DNA from: VXYL01 sp965116345
Lineage (GTDB): Bacteria; Pseudomonadota; Gammaproteobacteria; Pseudomonadales; Azotimanducaceae
Direction of reading: 5' to 3'
Assembly (NCBI GenBank): GCA_965116345.1
Contig: OZ220680.1
Span: 3,162,001-3,226,000, forward strand
Length of the DNA: 64,000 nt
Shown: positions 8,560-17,301 of the stretch, piece after piece
Position numbering within the stretch: the stretch's first letter is position 1
Layout of the letters: each line of letters begins with the position of its first letter
Translations under genes and position numbers: made by a program
The notes under the pieces: generated by a model
Databases searched by the model: none
Seen by the model: the letters and a program-made list of their open reading frames with translations, nothing else
What the model was told of the DNA's origin: nothing

Positions 8560-10566
8560 ATGCGCCGACCACTCACACACCACCGCTTCTCCCAATTCGA
8601 CGGCAGCCAGGCGTCGGACATCGCCGCCGACGACGCCATGGGCGCCATGGTCGACGACCTCATGGACTACGGCGATCTGCGCTGGGCGATGCGCAACCTC
8701 CTGTCGAGGGGCATGGACATTCCCCAGGGCGGACACCGGCAAGGCTTGCGAGACATCCTGAAGCGCCTGCGCGACCAGAAGCGCGAGCATCTCGACCGTT
8801 TCAACCTGTCGAGCGTCTTCAAGGAGATCGAGAAGGAGCTCGACGAAATCCTCGACTTGGAGCGCGGCACCATCGACGAATGGCTCGAAGGCAAGGGCGA
8901 CGAGGTGACGGGCGACGTCATGCAGCGCGCTGCCGCCGAGAACAAGGAACGCCTCGACAACCTGCCCGACAACGCCGCGGGCAAGATGCAGGAACTCGAG
9001 AAGTACGAGTTCATGAATCCCGAGGCGCAGCGGCGCTACATCGAGCTGTTGAACCAACTGCGCCGCGCCATGGGGCAGACCTTCTTCGACGACATCGAGA
9101 ACATGGTCAACAACATGTCCAAGGGCGACATCGATCGCATGAAGGACATGTTGAAGTCGTTGAACGACCTGTTGTCGAAGAAGGCCAAGGGCGTCGACCC
9201 CGACGTGCTGGATTCCTACTTCAAGGAATTCATGGACAAGTACGGCGACATGTTCGGCGACAACCCGCCGCAGTCCCTGGAGGATCTCGTCGAGCAGATG
9301 CGCCAGCAGATGGCCGCCGCGCAGTCGCTGATGGACTCCCTGACCCCCGACCAACGTCAGCAACTGCAGTCGTTGTTCGCCGACCGTTTCGGTGACCCGG
9401 AACTGGAAAACGAACTACAGCGCCTGGCGCAGAGCATGTCGGCTCACAACCCGCGTTCGTCCCGCTACCGCTTCTCGGGCCGCGAGGACATCAATCTCGA
9501 AGCCGCTATGCGACTCATGCGGGAGATGCGCTCGCTGGACGAACTCATCAACCAGGTGCAGGCGGCGGAACGCAGCAACGACCTCGAACGGATCGACCAG
9601 GAGCTGTTGAAGGAACTGCTCGACGACGATGCCGCCGAATCCATCGACGATCTGAAGAAACTCCTCGAGGCGCTCGAGAAGGCCGGTTATATCCGCCCCG
9701 AGGGCGACCGCTGGGAACTGACGCCGCGTGGCTCGCGCATGATCGGCTTGAAAGCCCTCGGCGAGATCTACGCGCGCCTCAAGCGCCAGAGCCTCGGCAA
9801 CCACGCCCTGCCGGAGGAAGGCCGCTTCGGCGAGCGTCTCGAACAGACCAAGGCCTACGAATTCGGCGACCCCTTCCACCTGCACATGCCGCGCACCATC
9901 CGCAACGCCATCGACCGCGAAGGTCCGCGCACGCCGGTGCGGCTGAAGCACGACGACTTCGAGATCTACCGCTCCGAACTCATCACCTCGACCGCCACCG
10001 CCATGCTCGTCGATCTTTCCTGGTCCATGGCGCTGCGCGGCTCGTTCCAGGCCGCCAAGAAGGTGGCGCTGGCGCTGCACAACCTGATCACGTCGCAGTA
10101 TCCCAAGGACTCGTTCCACGTCATCGGCTTCGCGGCCTACGCCAAGGAACTCAAGGCCCACGACCTGCCGTTCCTGCAGTGGGACGAATACGTCCTCGGC
10201 ACCAACATGCAGCACGCACTGCTGCTCGCGGAACGCCTGCTCGCCAAGCACAACGCCGGCACCAAGCAGATCATCATGATCTCCGACGGCGAACCCACCG
10301 CGCACCTGGAGAACGGCCGCGCGCGTTTCGCCTATCCGCCGACACCCGAGACGTACCGGGCGACGTTGCGCGCGGTCAAGCACTGCACCCAGCGGTCCAT
10401 CGCCATCAACACGTTCATGCTCGACGTCGACTACCACCTGAAGGCGTTCATGGACGCCATCGCGCGCATCAACGGCGGCCGGGTGTTCTTCACCTCGCCC
10501 GACAAGCTCGGCGAGTACATACTGGTGGACTACGTGCAGGGCAAACGCAAGAAGCTGGTCCGATGA
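8560..10566 (+). CDS. VWA domain protein, partner of the AAA+ ATPase
   Basis: The 668-residue protein has a long, charged, helical N-terminal region rich in Asp, Lys and Met (about residues 1-420), then a C-terminal von Willebrand A domain with a complete MIDAS: DLSWSM (about 484-489), the GTNMQ threonine and SDGEPT (about 574-579). Such pairs work as ATPase plus metal-dependent client-binding adaptor. The client is not evident here; the HpcH aldolase that overlaps the stop by ATGA is a candidate. No signal peptide is seen, so it is probably cytoplasmic. Confidence 0.85.
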   Translation: MRRPLTHHRFSQFDGSQASDIAADDAMGAMVDDLMDYGDLRWAMRNLLSRGMDIPQGGHRQGLRDILKRLRDQKREHLDRFNLSSVFKEIEKELDEILDLERGTIDEWLEGKGDEVTGDVMQRAAAENKERLDNLPDNAAGKMQELEKYEFMNPEAQRRYIELLNQLRRAMGQTFFDDIENMVNNMSKGDIDRMKDMLKSLNDLLSKKAKGVDPDVLDSYFKEFMDKYGDMFGDNPPQSLEDLVEQMRQQMAAAQSLMDSLTPDQRQQLQSLFADRFGDPELENELQRLAQSMSAHNPRSSRYRFSGREDINLEAAMRLMREMRSLDELINQVQAAERSNDLERIDQELLKELLDDDAAESIDDLKKLLEALEKAGYIRPEGDRWELTPRGSRMIGLKALGEIYARLKRQSLGNHALPEEGRFGERLEQTKAYEFGDPFHLHMPRTIRNAIDREGPRTPVRLKHDDFEIYRSELITSTATAMLVDLSWSMALRGSFQAAKKVALALHNLITSQYPKDSFHVIGFAAYAKELKAHDLPFLQWDEYVLGTNMQHALLLAERLLAKHNAGTKQIIMISDGEPTAHLENGRARFAYPPTPETYRATLRAVKHCTQRSIAINTFMLDVDYHLKAFMDAIARINGGRVFFTSPDKLGEYILVDYVQGKRKKLVR

Positions 10567-11330
10567 TCGACCCCTCCTTCCGAGCAAGGCTGCTGACGGG
10601 CGAGCCGCTCCTCGGCGTGTTCGTCAACGTCGAGTCGCCCACCATCGCGGAAGTACTCGCCGTCGCCGGCATGGACTTCCTCATGATCGACGGTGAACAC
10701 AGTCCCATCGGCCCGGCCGAGGCGGTGGAGATGATTCGTGCCGCAGAGGCGCGCCGGATCCCGGTGCTCTCGCGGGTAGGGGAGAACACCCAACAGGTCA
10801 TGGCCAAGTACCTCGACGCGGGCGTCCTCGGCATCATGACGCCCTTGGTGAGCACCAGGGAGGATGCCCTGCGCGCGGTGGACTCGGTCAAGTACCCGCC
10901 GCTCGGCAAGCGCGGTCTGGCGGGGGTGCGCGCGAACGACTTCGAGACCCCACCGGACTACGTCGCCAAGGCCAACGCGGCCACGATCGTGGTGGCGCAG
11001 ATCGAGACCCGTACCGGCGTCGAGCGTGCCGACGAGATCATCTCCACCGAAGGGGTCGACGTCGTGTTTCTCGGCCCGTCGGACCTGTCGGTCGCATTGG
11101 GCGTGCCGGGGGAGACGAAGCATCCGACCGTCCTCGATACGATCACGTCGCTGACTGAGAAGATCGTGGCCGCCGGCAAGGCCGCGGGAACCATTGCGCG
11201 TACGCCCGAAGACGTCGGCTATTGGCGCGAGCGGAGTGTCCAGGTATTCCTGACCAGTACCAGCGCGTTGCTGCTGGGCTCGGCGCGCGAATACCTGAAG
11301 GGCGCAAGGGCGGCTGCACAGACGCCCTGA
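10563..11330 (+). CDS. HpcH/HpaI family aldolase
   Basis: The 255-residue protein matches class II pyruvate aldolases of the HpcH/HpaI type (4-hydroxy-2-oxo acid or 2-keto-3-deoxy sugar acid cleavage), with FVNVESPTIAEVLA, the metal-site MIDGEHSP and a QIETRTGVE segment with the second metal ligand. The ATG overlaps the stop of the VWA gene (ATGA), so its translation is coupled to the AAA+/VWA pair, an uncommon arrangement. The natural substrate is unknown. Confidence 0.88.
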   Translation: MIDPSFRARLLTGEPLLGVFVNVESPTIAEVLAVAGMDFLMIDGEHSPIGPAEAVEMIRAAEARRIPVLSRVGENTQQVMAKYLDAGVLGIMTPLVSTREDALRAVDSVKYPPLGKRGLAGVRANDFETPPDYVAKANAATIVVAQIETRTGVERADEIISTEGVDVVFLGPSDLSVALGVPGETKHPTVLDTITSLTEKIVAAGKAAGTIARTPEDVGYWRERSVQVFLTSTSALLLGSAREYLKGARAAAQTP

Positions 11331-11354
11331 CTGGTCGTACAGACAGACCGACGG

Positions 11355-12104
11355 ATGAAGACCGGAGAGATCGACTACCCGAACGTGATCGGAGCGTCCG
11401 GCCGCAGGCACGTCAGGTACAAACCGTTCTCGGATCTGGACTGTGGTCGGCACCTCGCACAATTCGGGCAGATTCTCTACTTCCTACCGGAGCCGAAGGC
11501 GAAGATTCTCGACCTCGGCTGCGGCGGCGGCTGGACCAGCATATTCCTCGCGCACCATGGCTACGACGTCGTCGGCGTGGATATCTCCCCGGGAATGATC
11601 GAGTTGGCGGAGGAGCGGAGCCGGGAGGAGAGCTTGTCCAGGGCGCGGTTCGAGGTGGGCGACTTCGAGAACCTGGAGCCTGCCGGCGAGTTCGACGGCG
11701 TGCTGTTCTACGATGCGCTTCACCACGCCGACGACGACCGCGCCGCACTCAAGGTGGCCTTCGATTCCCTGAAACCCGGCGGTGTCTGCGTGGTCAGCGA
11801 GCCGGGGGACGGCCACGAGTCGAATCGTTTCTCGCGTGAAGCGGTGGAGCGCTACAACGTCAACGAGAAGGACATGCCGCCTCGACGCGTCAAGCGCATC
11901 GGTCGTTCCCTGGGGTTCTCGAAGGTGGAGATTCACCCGCACCCGTTCGACATCATGCTTGCCGTTACCGCCGCCGGCCGCGGTGAGCAGTCGGCGCGGC
12001 TGAGAACCCGGTTGCGACGGCTCCCGGCGCTACGCGTCCTCCTTCTCAACTACTTCGCGTGGTGGCGAAAACACAGCAACGGAATAGCCGTCCTCGTGAA
12101 GTGA
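11355..12104 (+). CDS. class I SAM-dependent methyltransferase
   Basis: The 249-residue protein has the Rossmann methyltransferase core: DLGCGGGWTS (motif I, about residues 53-62), VVGVDISPGMIE (motif II acidic residue), FDGVLFYDALHHADD (motif IV) and LKPGGVCVVSEPG. It looks like the small-molecule/ubiE-like class; the substrate is unknown. It follows the HpcH aldolase by 24 bases in the same direction and may share its transcript. Confidence 0.85.
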   Translation: MKTGEIDYPNVIGASGRRHVRYKPFSDLDCGRHLAQFGQILYFLPEPKAKILDLGCGGGWTSIFLAHHGYDVVGVDISPGMIELAEERSREESLSRARFEVGDFENLEPAGEFDGVLFYDALHHADDDRAALKVAFDSLKPGGVCVVSEPGDGHESNRFSREAVERYNVNEKDMPPRRVKRIGRSLGFSKVEIHPHPFDIMLAVTAAGRGEQSARLRTRLRRLPALRVLLLNYFAWWRKHSNGIAVLVK

Positions 12105-12225
12105 TGTCGCGCGTAGCAGGGTGTGCGACCGCGGGGTCTTCCCGGGTGCGACCTGACGGATCGTGGTTGCCTCGGCGAACTGGCTGACCGATGCTCGGCG
12201 TACCGAACCCGGTTGAGGTAGACCA

Positions 12226-12870
12226 ATGGCGCCATCGGCCGAAACATCCGCCCGTGTAAAGCTGCAGCGTCTGTGGAAGGGGACGCTGTTCGTCGGCATC
12301 GGCGGTGGCTATGTGCTGCTCGTCGCCCTGCTGTTCGTCTACCGCGGCTGGCGTCCGGCGCTGCTGGCGCTGTTCCTCATCGGGGTCGCCCAGTTCTTCC
12401 GCTACATCGCCAACGACGTCGACCGCATCGGCTGGCGCATGTCCAACGAGTGGTCCGGGGAGGCGATCAGCGACTCGACCACGAGCTACCAGAAGCGGAT
12501 GCTCATCGCCCTCGTAGTCCTCGCGCAGGGCGTCAACGTCGCCCTTGTCTACCAGGCCTACCTTCTCGGCGGCCTGTATTGGATGCTCCCGATTCTCGTC
12601 GGTATCGCCGTCATCGAGGTCCTCTACTCGCGGATCCGCAGCGTCAACCGGCGCATCGAGTTCGACGAGGCGAGCTACGGATTCAAGGACCGGGGCCCCT
12701 TGAGTGGCGGGCCGGAGTCCATACGCCCATCCGACCGGGCGCGGCACGACAAGCTCGACCGCAGGCTCGAAGAGTTGAAAGCGCTGGTCGACGCCGGAGA
12801 GATATCCAACAAGGCGTACGAAAAGGCGCGCGACAAGCACCGCATTCGGGCGGTGATGGATAAACCGTAG
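12226..12870 (+). CDS. four-helix membrane protein with SHOCT-like tail
   Basis: The 214-residue protein is not recognised by function. Four hydrophobic segments lie at about residues 21-40, 43-60, 86-106 and 108-126. The cytosolic C-terminus ends in LDRRLEELKALVDAGEISNKAYEKARDKH, which resembles the short SHOCT helix pair found at the ends of membrane proteins and thought to mediate assembly. It stands alone between the methyltransferase and the Fic pseudogene. Confidence 0.7.
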   Translation: MAPSAETSARVKLQRLWKGTLFVGIGGGYVLLVALLFVYRGWRPALLALFLIGVAQFFRYIANDVDRIGWRMSNEWSGEAISDSTTSYQKRMLIALVVLAQGVNVALVYQAYLLGGLYWMLPILVGIAVIEVLYSRIRSVNRRIEFDEASYGFKDRGPLSGGPESIRPSDRARHDKLDRRLEELKALVDAGEISNKAYEKARDKHRIRAVMDKP

Positions 12871-12953
12871 GGCACGCATCGGGATAGGATTTGTCGTAGA
12901 CCCTCGATGCTCCATTCGCTGGGGTGCAGGAGCGGTGGGTTTACAATCCCGGC

Positions 12954-13444
12954 ATGAACCAGCAGCCCGAAATCTGGAAGCCGCTCGAAGGCTTGCCCGA
13001 GGGCGCGCAAGACTGGGGCAACCTGCAGTACCACATCCTTGAACGGCAGTGGCTCGAGGCGCGCACGAAGATGAAGGCGGGAGACCCGGCCGACCGCTTC
13101 GTCGCAGCGTGGCTCGCCGAATCCAGGATGGCAACGGGCGGGTGTCGAGACTGTTGATGGCGTACGCATACGTAAAGCGGAATCTGCCACCGCCGATCGT
13201 CACGGCTTTGGCGAAGCCAGCCTACATCAACGTATTGGAAGTTGCGGACAGAGGTGATCTCCGGGCCTTCGTCGATCGAATCGCTTTGCTGGCCTTGGAC
13301 CAGATTCAAGCGTCCATTGACGTCGCACGACAGGCGTTGTCAGGAAAGTTGAATCGCCCCACCGGAAACGGCGGCCGACGAGTCGGCGACGACTATCTGC
13401 CGCCGTGCAACGGCGAACCCGACTTGGACGAACTGGCTCGCTGA
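12954..13444 (+). pseudogene. Fic family gene broken by an internal deletion
   Basis: An intact N-terminus (from ATG 12954, IWKPLEGLPEGAQDW..., closing with WLAES) resembles the lead of a Fic protein class. It is joined out of frame near base 13122 to the end of a Fic core: QDGNGRVSRLLMAYAYVKR at about 13123-13180, then LPPPIV and a VLEVADRGDLRAFV tail to 13444. The HPF part of HPFxxGNGR and the whole domain before it are missing, and the first frame stops at 13157. The AMP-transferase cannot be made. A separate, intact Fic gene lies at 34717-35802. Confidence 0.72.
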
Positions 13445-13471
13445 CCGAGTCGCCGTAAAACCAGCCAAGGA

Positions 13472-13493
13472 GTCTCCCGGAAGGGTGGGAGAC
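13472..13493. terminator. hairpin between converging genes
   Basis: GTCTCCC (13472-13478) and GGGAGAC (13487-13493) form a 7-bp stem with an 8-base loop between the end of the Fic pseudogene and the end of the acyl-CoA dehydrogenase gene. No strong T run follows on either strand, so it may work as a bidirectional transcript end rather than a classic intrinsic terminator. Confidence 0.45.
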
Positions 13494-13501
13494 GGTCGCG
13501 T

Positions 13502-14668
13502 TCAGTACGACCGGGGCAGCCCCAATACATGCTCCGTCACGTAGTTCAGCACCATCTCCTGCGAAATCGGCGCGATGCGCTGCAGACGGGCTTCCCGCCA
13601 GTACCGCTCGACGTGGAACTCCTTGGCGTAGCCGAAGCCGCCGTGGGTCTGCACCGCCTGGTCGGCGGCCTGGAAGCAGGCGTCGGCGGCCAGCCACTTG
13701 GCCATGTTGGCTTCGGCCCCGCAGGGCTGGCCATTGTCGATGAGCCACGACGCCTTGCGGATCATCAGTTCGGCGGCATCGAGGCGCATCCGGGCTTCAC
13801 CGAGTGGGAACGAAACGCCCTGGTTCATGCCGATCGGCCGGTTGAAGACGACGCGTTCGTTGGCGTAGTCCACCGCCCGGCGCATGGCGGCGCGGCCAAT
13901 CCCCAAGGCTTCCGAGGCGACGAGGATGCGTTCGGCGTTCAGGCCGTCGAGGAGGTAGCGGAACCCCTTGCCCTCCTCGCCCACCCGGTCGGTGATGTGC
14001 ACGGGGAGGTCGTCGTAGACCACCTCGCAGGTGGCGACGGCATTGCGGCCGACCTTGTCGATTGGGGAGATCGTGACCTCCGGCCGCTGCAGTTCGGCGA
14101 GCAGCAGGGTCATGCCCTCGGTCCGCTTGGCGACCTTCTCGCGGGACGCCGTGCGGACCAGCAGCAACACGCGTTCGGCGTCGAGCGCCTTGGTGGTCCA
14201 CACCTTTCGGCCGCGCACGATGTAGGTGTCGCCTTCCCGACGGGCGGTGGTGGTGATGGACGTGGTGTCGGTGCCCGCATCGGGTTCGGTCACCCCGAAG
14301 GAAACGTGCAGGTCGCCGTTCGCCACCCGCGGCAGGTACTTCTGCTTCATCTCCTCGGAGCCGTGCCGGACGACGGGATGCATGCCGAAGATCGACAGGT
14401 GGACGCTGCTCGCGCCGTTCATCGCCGCACCGGAGGCCGCGACCTCCTCGAGCACGATGGACGCTTCGGTGATGCCGCGTCCGCTGCCGCCGTAGTCCTC
14501 GGGGATGGCGATGCCGACCCAGCCATCCTTCGCGAGCGCATTGTAGAAGTCCCACGGAAAGCGGTGTTCGCGGTCGCATTCGGCCCAGTAGTCGTCGGGG
14601 AAGTTCGAGCAGATCCGGCCGATGGCGTCGCGGATCAGTTGGTGTTCGTCGGTCGTTTCAAAGTCCAT
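13502..14668 (-). CDS. acyl-CoA dehydrogenase
   Basis: The 388-residue flavoprotein has the three-part acyl-CoA dehydrogenase fold: helical N-domain, the central beta domain with FGVTEPDAGTDTTS (flavin/acyl contact), and the C-domain ending in THGGFGYAKEFHVERYWREARLQRI. It would oxidise an acyl-CoA to the 2,3-enoyl-CoA and pass electrons to ETF. The chain-length specificity is not evident. I chose ATG 14668 (MDFETTDEHQLIRD); an open frame continues upstream but is not conserved-looking. It is divergent from the MaoC gene with only 34 bases between starts. Confidence 0.92.
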   Translation of the reverse strand: MDFETTDEHQLIRDAIGRICSNFPDDYWAECDREHRFPWDFYNALAKDGWVGIAIPEDYGGSGRGITEASIVLEEVAASGAAMNGASSVHLSIFGMHPVVRHGSEEMKQKYLPRVANGDLHVSFGVTEPDAGTDTTSITTTARREGDTYIVRGRKVWTTKALDAERVLLLVRTASREKVAKRTEGMTLLLAELQRPEVTISPIDKVGRNAVATCEVVYDDLPVHITDRVGEEGKGFRYLLDGLNAERILVASEALGIGRAAMRRAVDYANERVVFNRPIGMNQGVSFPLGEARMRLDAAELMIRKASWLIDNGQPCGAEANMAKWLAADACFQAADQAVQTHGGFGYAKEFHVERYWREARLQRIAPISQEMVLNYVTEHVLGLPRSY

Positions 14669-14702
14669 GCGGCGATAGCATAGCGCCAAAGGGGGGTGTC
14701 TG

Positions 14703-15155
14703 ATGGCCGGAAGGTACTTCGAGGAACTCGAGATCGGACGCAGGTTCGACCACGAGCCGGGTCGCACGGTCACTGAGACCGACAATCTGCTGTTCACGAC
14801 GTTGACGGGGAATCCCCAGCCGCTGCACTTGGACGCGGAGTTCGCCAAGGACTCGATCCACGGCCAGATTCTCGTCAACAGCATCTTCACCCTGGGCTTG
14901 GTGGTGGGCCTCTCCGTCGGCGACACCACGTTGGGCACGACCCTCGGCAACCTCGGTTTCGACAAGACCACGTTCCCGAACCCGGTATTCCTCGGTGACA
15001 CGATCCGCGTGGCGTCGACGGTGGTGGATCGCCGCGAGAGCCGCACGAAGCCGGATCGGGGTATCGTCACCTTCGAGCACGTGGGGACCAACCAACGGGG
15101 CCAGGTGGTTTGTTCGTGCCTGCGCGGTGCCATGATGATGCGCAAGCCGGCGTGA
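14703..15155 (+). CDS. MaoC-like (R)-specific hydratase/dehydratase
   Basis: The 150-residue hot-dog protein has the hydratase-2 pattern FTTLTGNPQPLHLDAEFA, where Asp and His act on an enoyl-CoA. A GGGGGG-rich Shine-Dalgarno precedes ATG 14703. Lying beside an acyl-CoA dehydrogenase and upstream of a CitE-like lyase, it may hydrate a branched or dicarboxylic enoyl-CoA (mesaconyl-CoA hydratase has this fold), but the substrate is inference. Confidence 0.88.
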   Translation: MAGRYFEELEIGRRFDHEPGRTVTETDNLLFTTLTGNPQPLHLDAEFAKDSIHGQILVNSIFTLGLVVGLSVGDTTLGTTLGNLGFDKTTFPNPVFLGDTIRVASTVVDRRESRTKPDRGIVTFEHVGTNQRGQVVCSCLRGAMMMRKPA

Positions 15156-15180
15156 CTTGCCGATTCCGCCGTTATTAGAC

Positions 15181-15230
15181 GAGGGAAGACGAGTGGAGAC
15201 GAGTGGAGACGAGGGGAGATGAGAGAGAAC
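15181..15230. repeat. five 10-bp tandem units before the CitE-like gene
   Basis: Five consecutive decamers read GAGGGAAGAC, GAGTGGAGAC, GAGTGGAGAC, GAGGGGAGAT, GAGAGAGAAC. The middle two are identical and the rest differ by one to three bases. The array is purine-only apart from one C or T per unit and lies 48-97 bases before the CitE-like start, inside its untranslated leader. Confidence 0.8.
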
Positions 15231-15277
15231 GCGATGAATTGCCGGCACCGCGGGCCGGTCGCGGAGCGCGCCTTGCA

Positions 15278-16198
15278 ATGACGCGGTTGCGACGCTCCCT
15301 GCACTTCGTGCCCGGCGGCAACGACCGCATGCTCGCCAAGGCGCTCGATACCAATGCCGACACGTTGATCCTCGACCTAGAGGATGCCGTCACCCCAGAT
15401 CGGAAGGACGAGGTCCGTGGCGTCGTGGCGTCATGGCTGGCGGCTACCGACTTCGGCCCCAAGGAGAAAACGGTTCGCATGAACCCCTTGGACACCTCAT
15501 GGGGGCACGCCGACCTCGAGGCCACCATGGCGACACCGCCTGATGCCTACGTGGTGCCGAAGCCGGACACCTTGGAGGATCTCGACGCCATCGATGCCGA
15601 GTTGTCGCGGCTGGAGCGCCTGCACGGCCATCCCGACCGCAGCGTCGGCCTGATCCTGATCGCCGCCGAAACACCGCTGGGGGCGCTGAACGTTCCGACG
15701 CTACCTCAGTGCCCGCGAGTGCTGGCCATGTCCTGGGGCGCGGAAGATCTGTCGGCGACCCTGGGCGTCCCGGCCAATCGCGACGAGGCGGGCAACTACC
15801 TGCCGGTCTACCAGCACTGTCGGGTGGTGACGCTGTTGAGCGCGGCGGCTGGCGGCGTTCAACCCATCGACGCCGTGTACGTCGACTTTCGCGACATCGA
15901 CGGCCTTCGTGCGGAGTGCGAGGAGGGCGCCCGACTGGGGTTCACCGGCAAGATCTCCATCCACCCGGACCAGATCGACGTGATCAACACCGCCTTCACG
16001 CCGGCGCCGAAGCAGGTCGCCGAGGCCCGCGCGTTGATCGAGGCCTTCGAGGAAGCCCAGGCCCAAGGCAGGATGGCATTCACCTACAACGGCCAGATGG
16101 TCGACGCGCCGCACTTGAGCCGCGCTCGCGCAATGGTGGAGCGAGCGCGCGCGCTGGAGCGGGGGCGCGGGGGCGAAATCGAGCGGGCCGCCGAATAG
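15278..16198 (+). CDS. CitE-like CoA-ester lyase (HpcH/HpaI fold)
   Basis: The 306-residue protein matches the citrate lyase beta/malyl-CoA lyase group: RRSLHFVPGGNDRML at the N-terminus binds the CoA phosphate, LILDLEDAV gives an acidic metal ligand, and GKISIHPDQI is the conserved C-terminal loop. These enzymes cleave or condense malyl-, methylmalyl- or citramalyl-CoA. No citrate lyase alpha or gamma genes are here, so it is a stand-alone lyase, perhaps acting after the MaoC hydratase upstream. ATG 15278 is preferred over an upstream in-frame extension because it begins the conserved fold. Confidence 0.88.
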   Translation: MTRLRRSLHFVPGGNDRMLAKALDTNADTLILDLEDAVTPDRKDEVRGVVASWLAATDFGPKEKTVRMNPLDTSWGHADLEATMATPPDAYVVPKPDTLEDLDAIDAELSRLERLHGHPDRSVGLILIAAETPLGALNVPTLPQCPRVLAMSWGAEDLSATLGVPANRDEAGNYLPVYQHCRVVTLLSAAAGGVQPIDAVYVDFRDIDGLRAECEEGARLGFTGKISIHPDQIDVINTAFTPAPKQVAEARALIEAFEEAQAQGRMAFTYNGQMVDAPHLSRARAMVERARALERGRGGEIERAAE

Positions 16199-16615
16199 CG
16201 CGGGGCCACACAAGCCCTGCGCCACAATTGAGAAACGAGCCATGCCAGGACGAACGAAGTTCGAAAAGGAACGCTTGAAGGGCGCTGTCCGAGGCAACGT
16301 CAAACGGTAGGGGCGACCCTCGTGGTCGCCCGCGTCACGCGATCAGCGGCGTCCTGCGCCGATTTCATCCTTCTCGCACAGCATCTATGGCGGATGGCTG
16401 TCAGTACGACCGCATCGCATCGGAGACAGTCCTCGTGTTCGAACCTTCGGAAATGTCGATGCTCCACAGCGGCCATGGCGACTACGGATTGAGGGCGTCG
16501 GAGCGTCCGTGCTACGGTCACATCAACGGCAGCGCGGACCCCGGCGGACACCACGCACAAAAGGGGCTGCAATGGAATTGCGCTTGGCAGGAACGGCGCA
16601 CAGGGAGACCGATCC
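16199..16615. other. 417-bp intergenic region
   Basis: No convincing gene is present. A 22-codon ATG frame at 16242-16310 (MPGRTKFEKERLK...) is too short to call. The region holds the perfect hairpin at 16311-16331 and otherwise plain mixed sequence. The Uma2 ribosome site (AGGGAGA) lies at its end. Confidence 0.5.
16311..16331. repeat. perfect GGGCGACC/GGTCGCCC hairpin
   Basis: GGGCGACC (16311-16318) and GGTCGCCC (16324-16331) form an 8-bp stem with loop CTCGT. A smaller relative, GCGACC-GTCA-GGTCGC, occurs at 31595-31610 at the edge of the in-frame insertion in the DUF1932 gene, suggesting a dispersed palindromic element. Confidence 0.55.
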
Positions 16616-17254
16616 ATGAGCGAAGCCCTCACCTTCGACGCCGACGTTGATTACCCGACCGGGGACGGCAGGCCGGTGGCGGAGACTCCGTTGCACTACC
16701 GCCGCCTGGCGGATGCGGCGCACGCCCTCACCATGCGTTTCGAGTCCCGTCCGGGCGCGTATGTCGGCGTCAACATGCTGGTCTACGACGAGCGCGGCAA
16801 CCCGAGGCGGCACCTGTCGCCTGACGTCTTCGTCGCCTTCGGCGTGGCGGATCGCGAGCGCGAGATCTACAAGCTCTGGGAGGACGAGCCCCCGGCGTTC
16901 GTGCTGGAGGTGACCTCGAAGACCACCCGGCGCGAGGACCGGCGCAAGAAGTCGCGGTATGCGCGTTGGGGTGTGGCCGAGTACTTTCTCTACGACCCTC
17001 GTGGCGAGTACATCAAACCGGCGCTCAAGGGCTTCGAGCTATCGGGCACCGGCTACCGTGCCGTGGCGACTGCCGTGCTGCCCAACGGCAAACCGGGTTT
17101 CCCGAGCAAGACCCTCGGTCTCGGTCTGTGGCTCGACGGGTCCGAACTCCGATTCTACGATGCCGAGACCGGCCGAAACCTTTCCACGCCAAAGGAAGCG
17201 GAAGCGAGAGCAGGCGCGTTGGCGGCGGAGCTGGCGAAACTCAAGGGCCGTTAG
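16616..17254 (+). CDS. Uma2 family (DUF820) nuclease-fold protein
   Basis: The 212-residue protein has the Uma2/DUF820 PD-(D/E)XK-like core: LSPDVFVAFGV (the Asp), PPAFVLEVTSKTTRREDRRKK (the ExT/K strand) and YARWGVAEYFLYDP. The family is very common in cyanobacteria and scattered in proteobacteria; most members have no known role, although a nuclease fold is accepted. The C-terminal 20 residues form an Ala/Lys-rich helix. It is preceded by AGGGAGA, stands alone, and could be a mobile cargo gene. Confidence 0.85.
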   Translation: MSEALTFDADVDYPTGDGRPVAETPLHYRRLADAAHALTMRFESRPGAYVGVNMLVYDERGNPRRHLSPDVFVAFGVADREREIYKLWEDEPPAFVLEVTSKTTRREDRRKKSRYARWGVAEYFLYDPRGEYIKPALKGFELSGTGYRAVATAVLPNGKPGFPSKTLGLGLWLDGSELRFYDAETGRNLSTPKEAEARAGALAAELAKLKGR

Positions 17255-17301
17255 ACCCTCACGTCCAGGTTTCGGCAATAGCAACACCCGCTCCCAGCTC
17301 G

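Noticed and set aside
8533..9363. Long minus-strand open frame opposite the VWA gene
   Set aside because: High GC leaves stops rare on the opposite strand; codon pattern, motifs and operon support the plus-strand gene.
7152..10566. Magnesium chelatase for chlorophyll
   Set aside because: No bacteriochlorophyll genes nearby and the ATPase/VWA pair is of the general MoxR-like kind.
16242..16310. 22-codon frame MPGRTKFEKERLK...
   Set aside because: Too short and without context or relatives to support a gene.
17255..17301. Cobalamin or other riboswitch before the TonB receptor
   Set aside because: Only 47 bases separate it from the Uma2 gene, far too short for a riboswitch aptamer.
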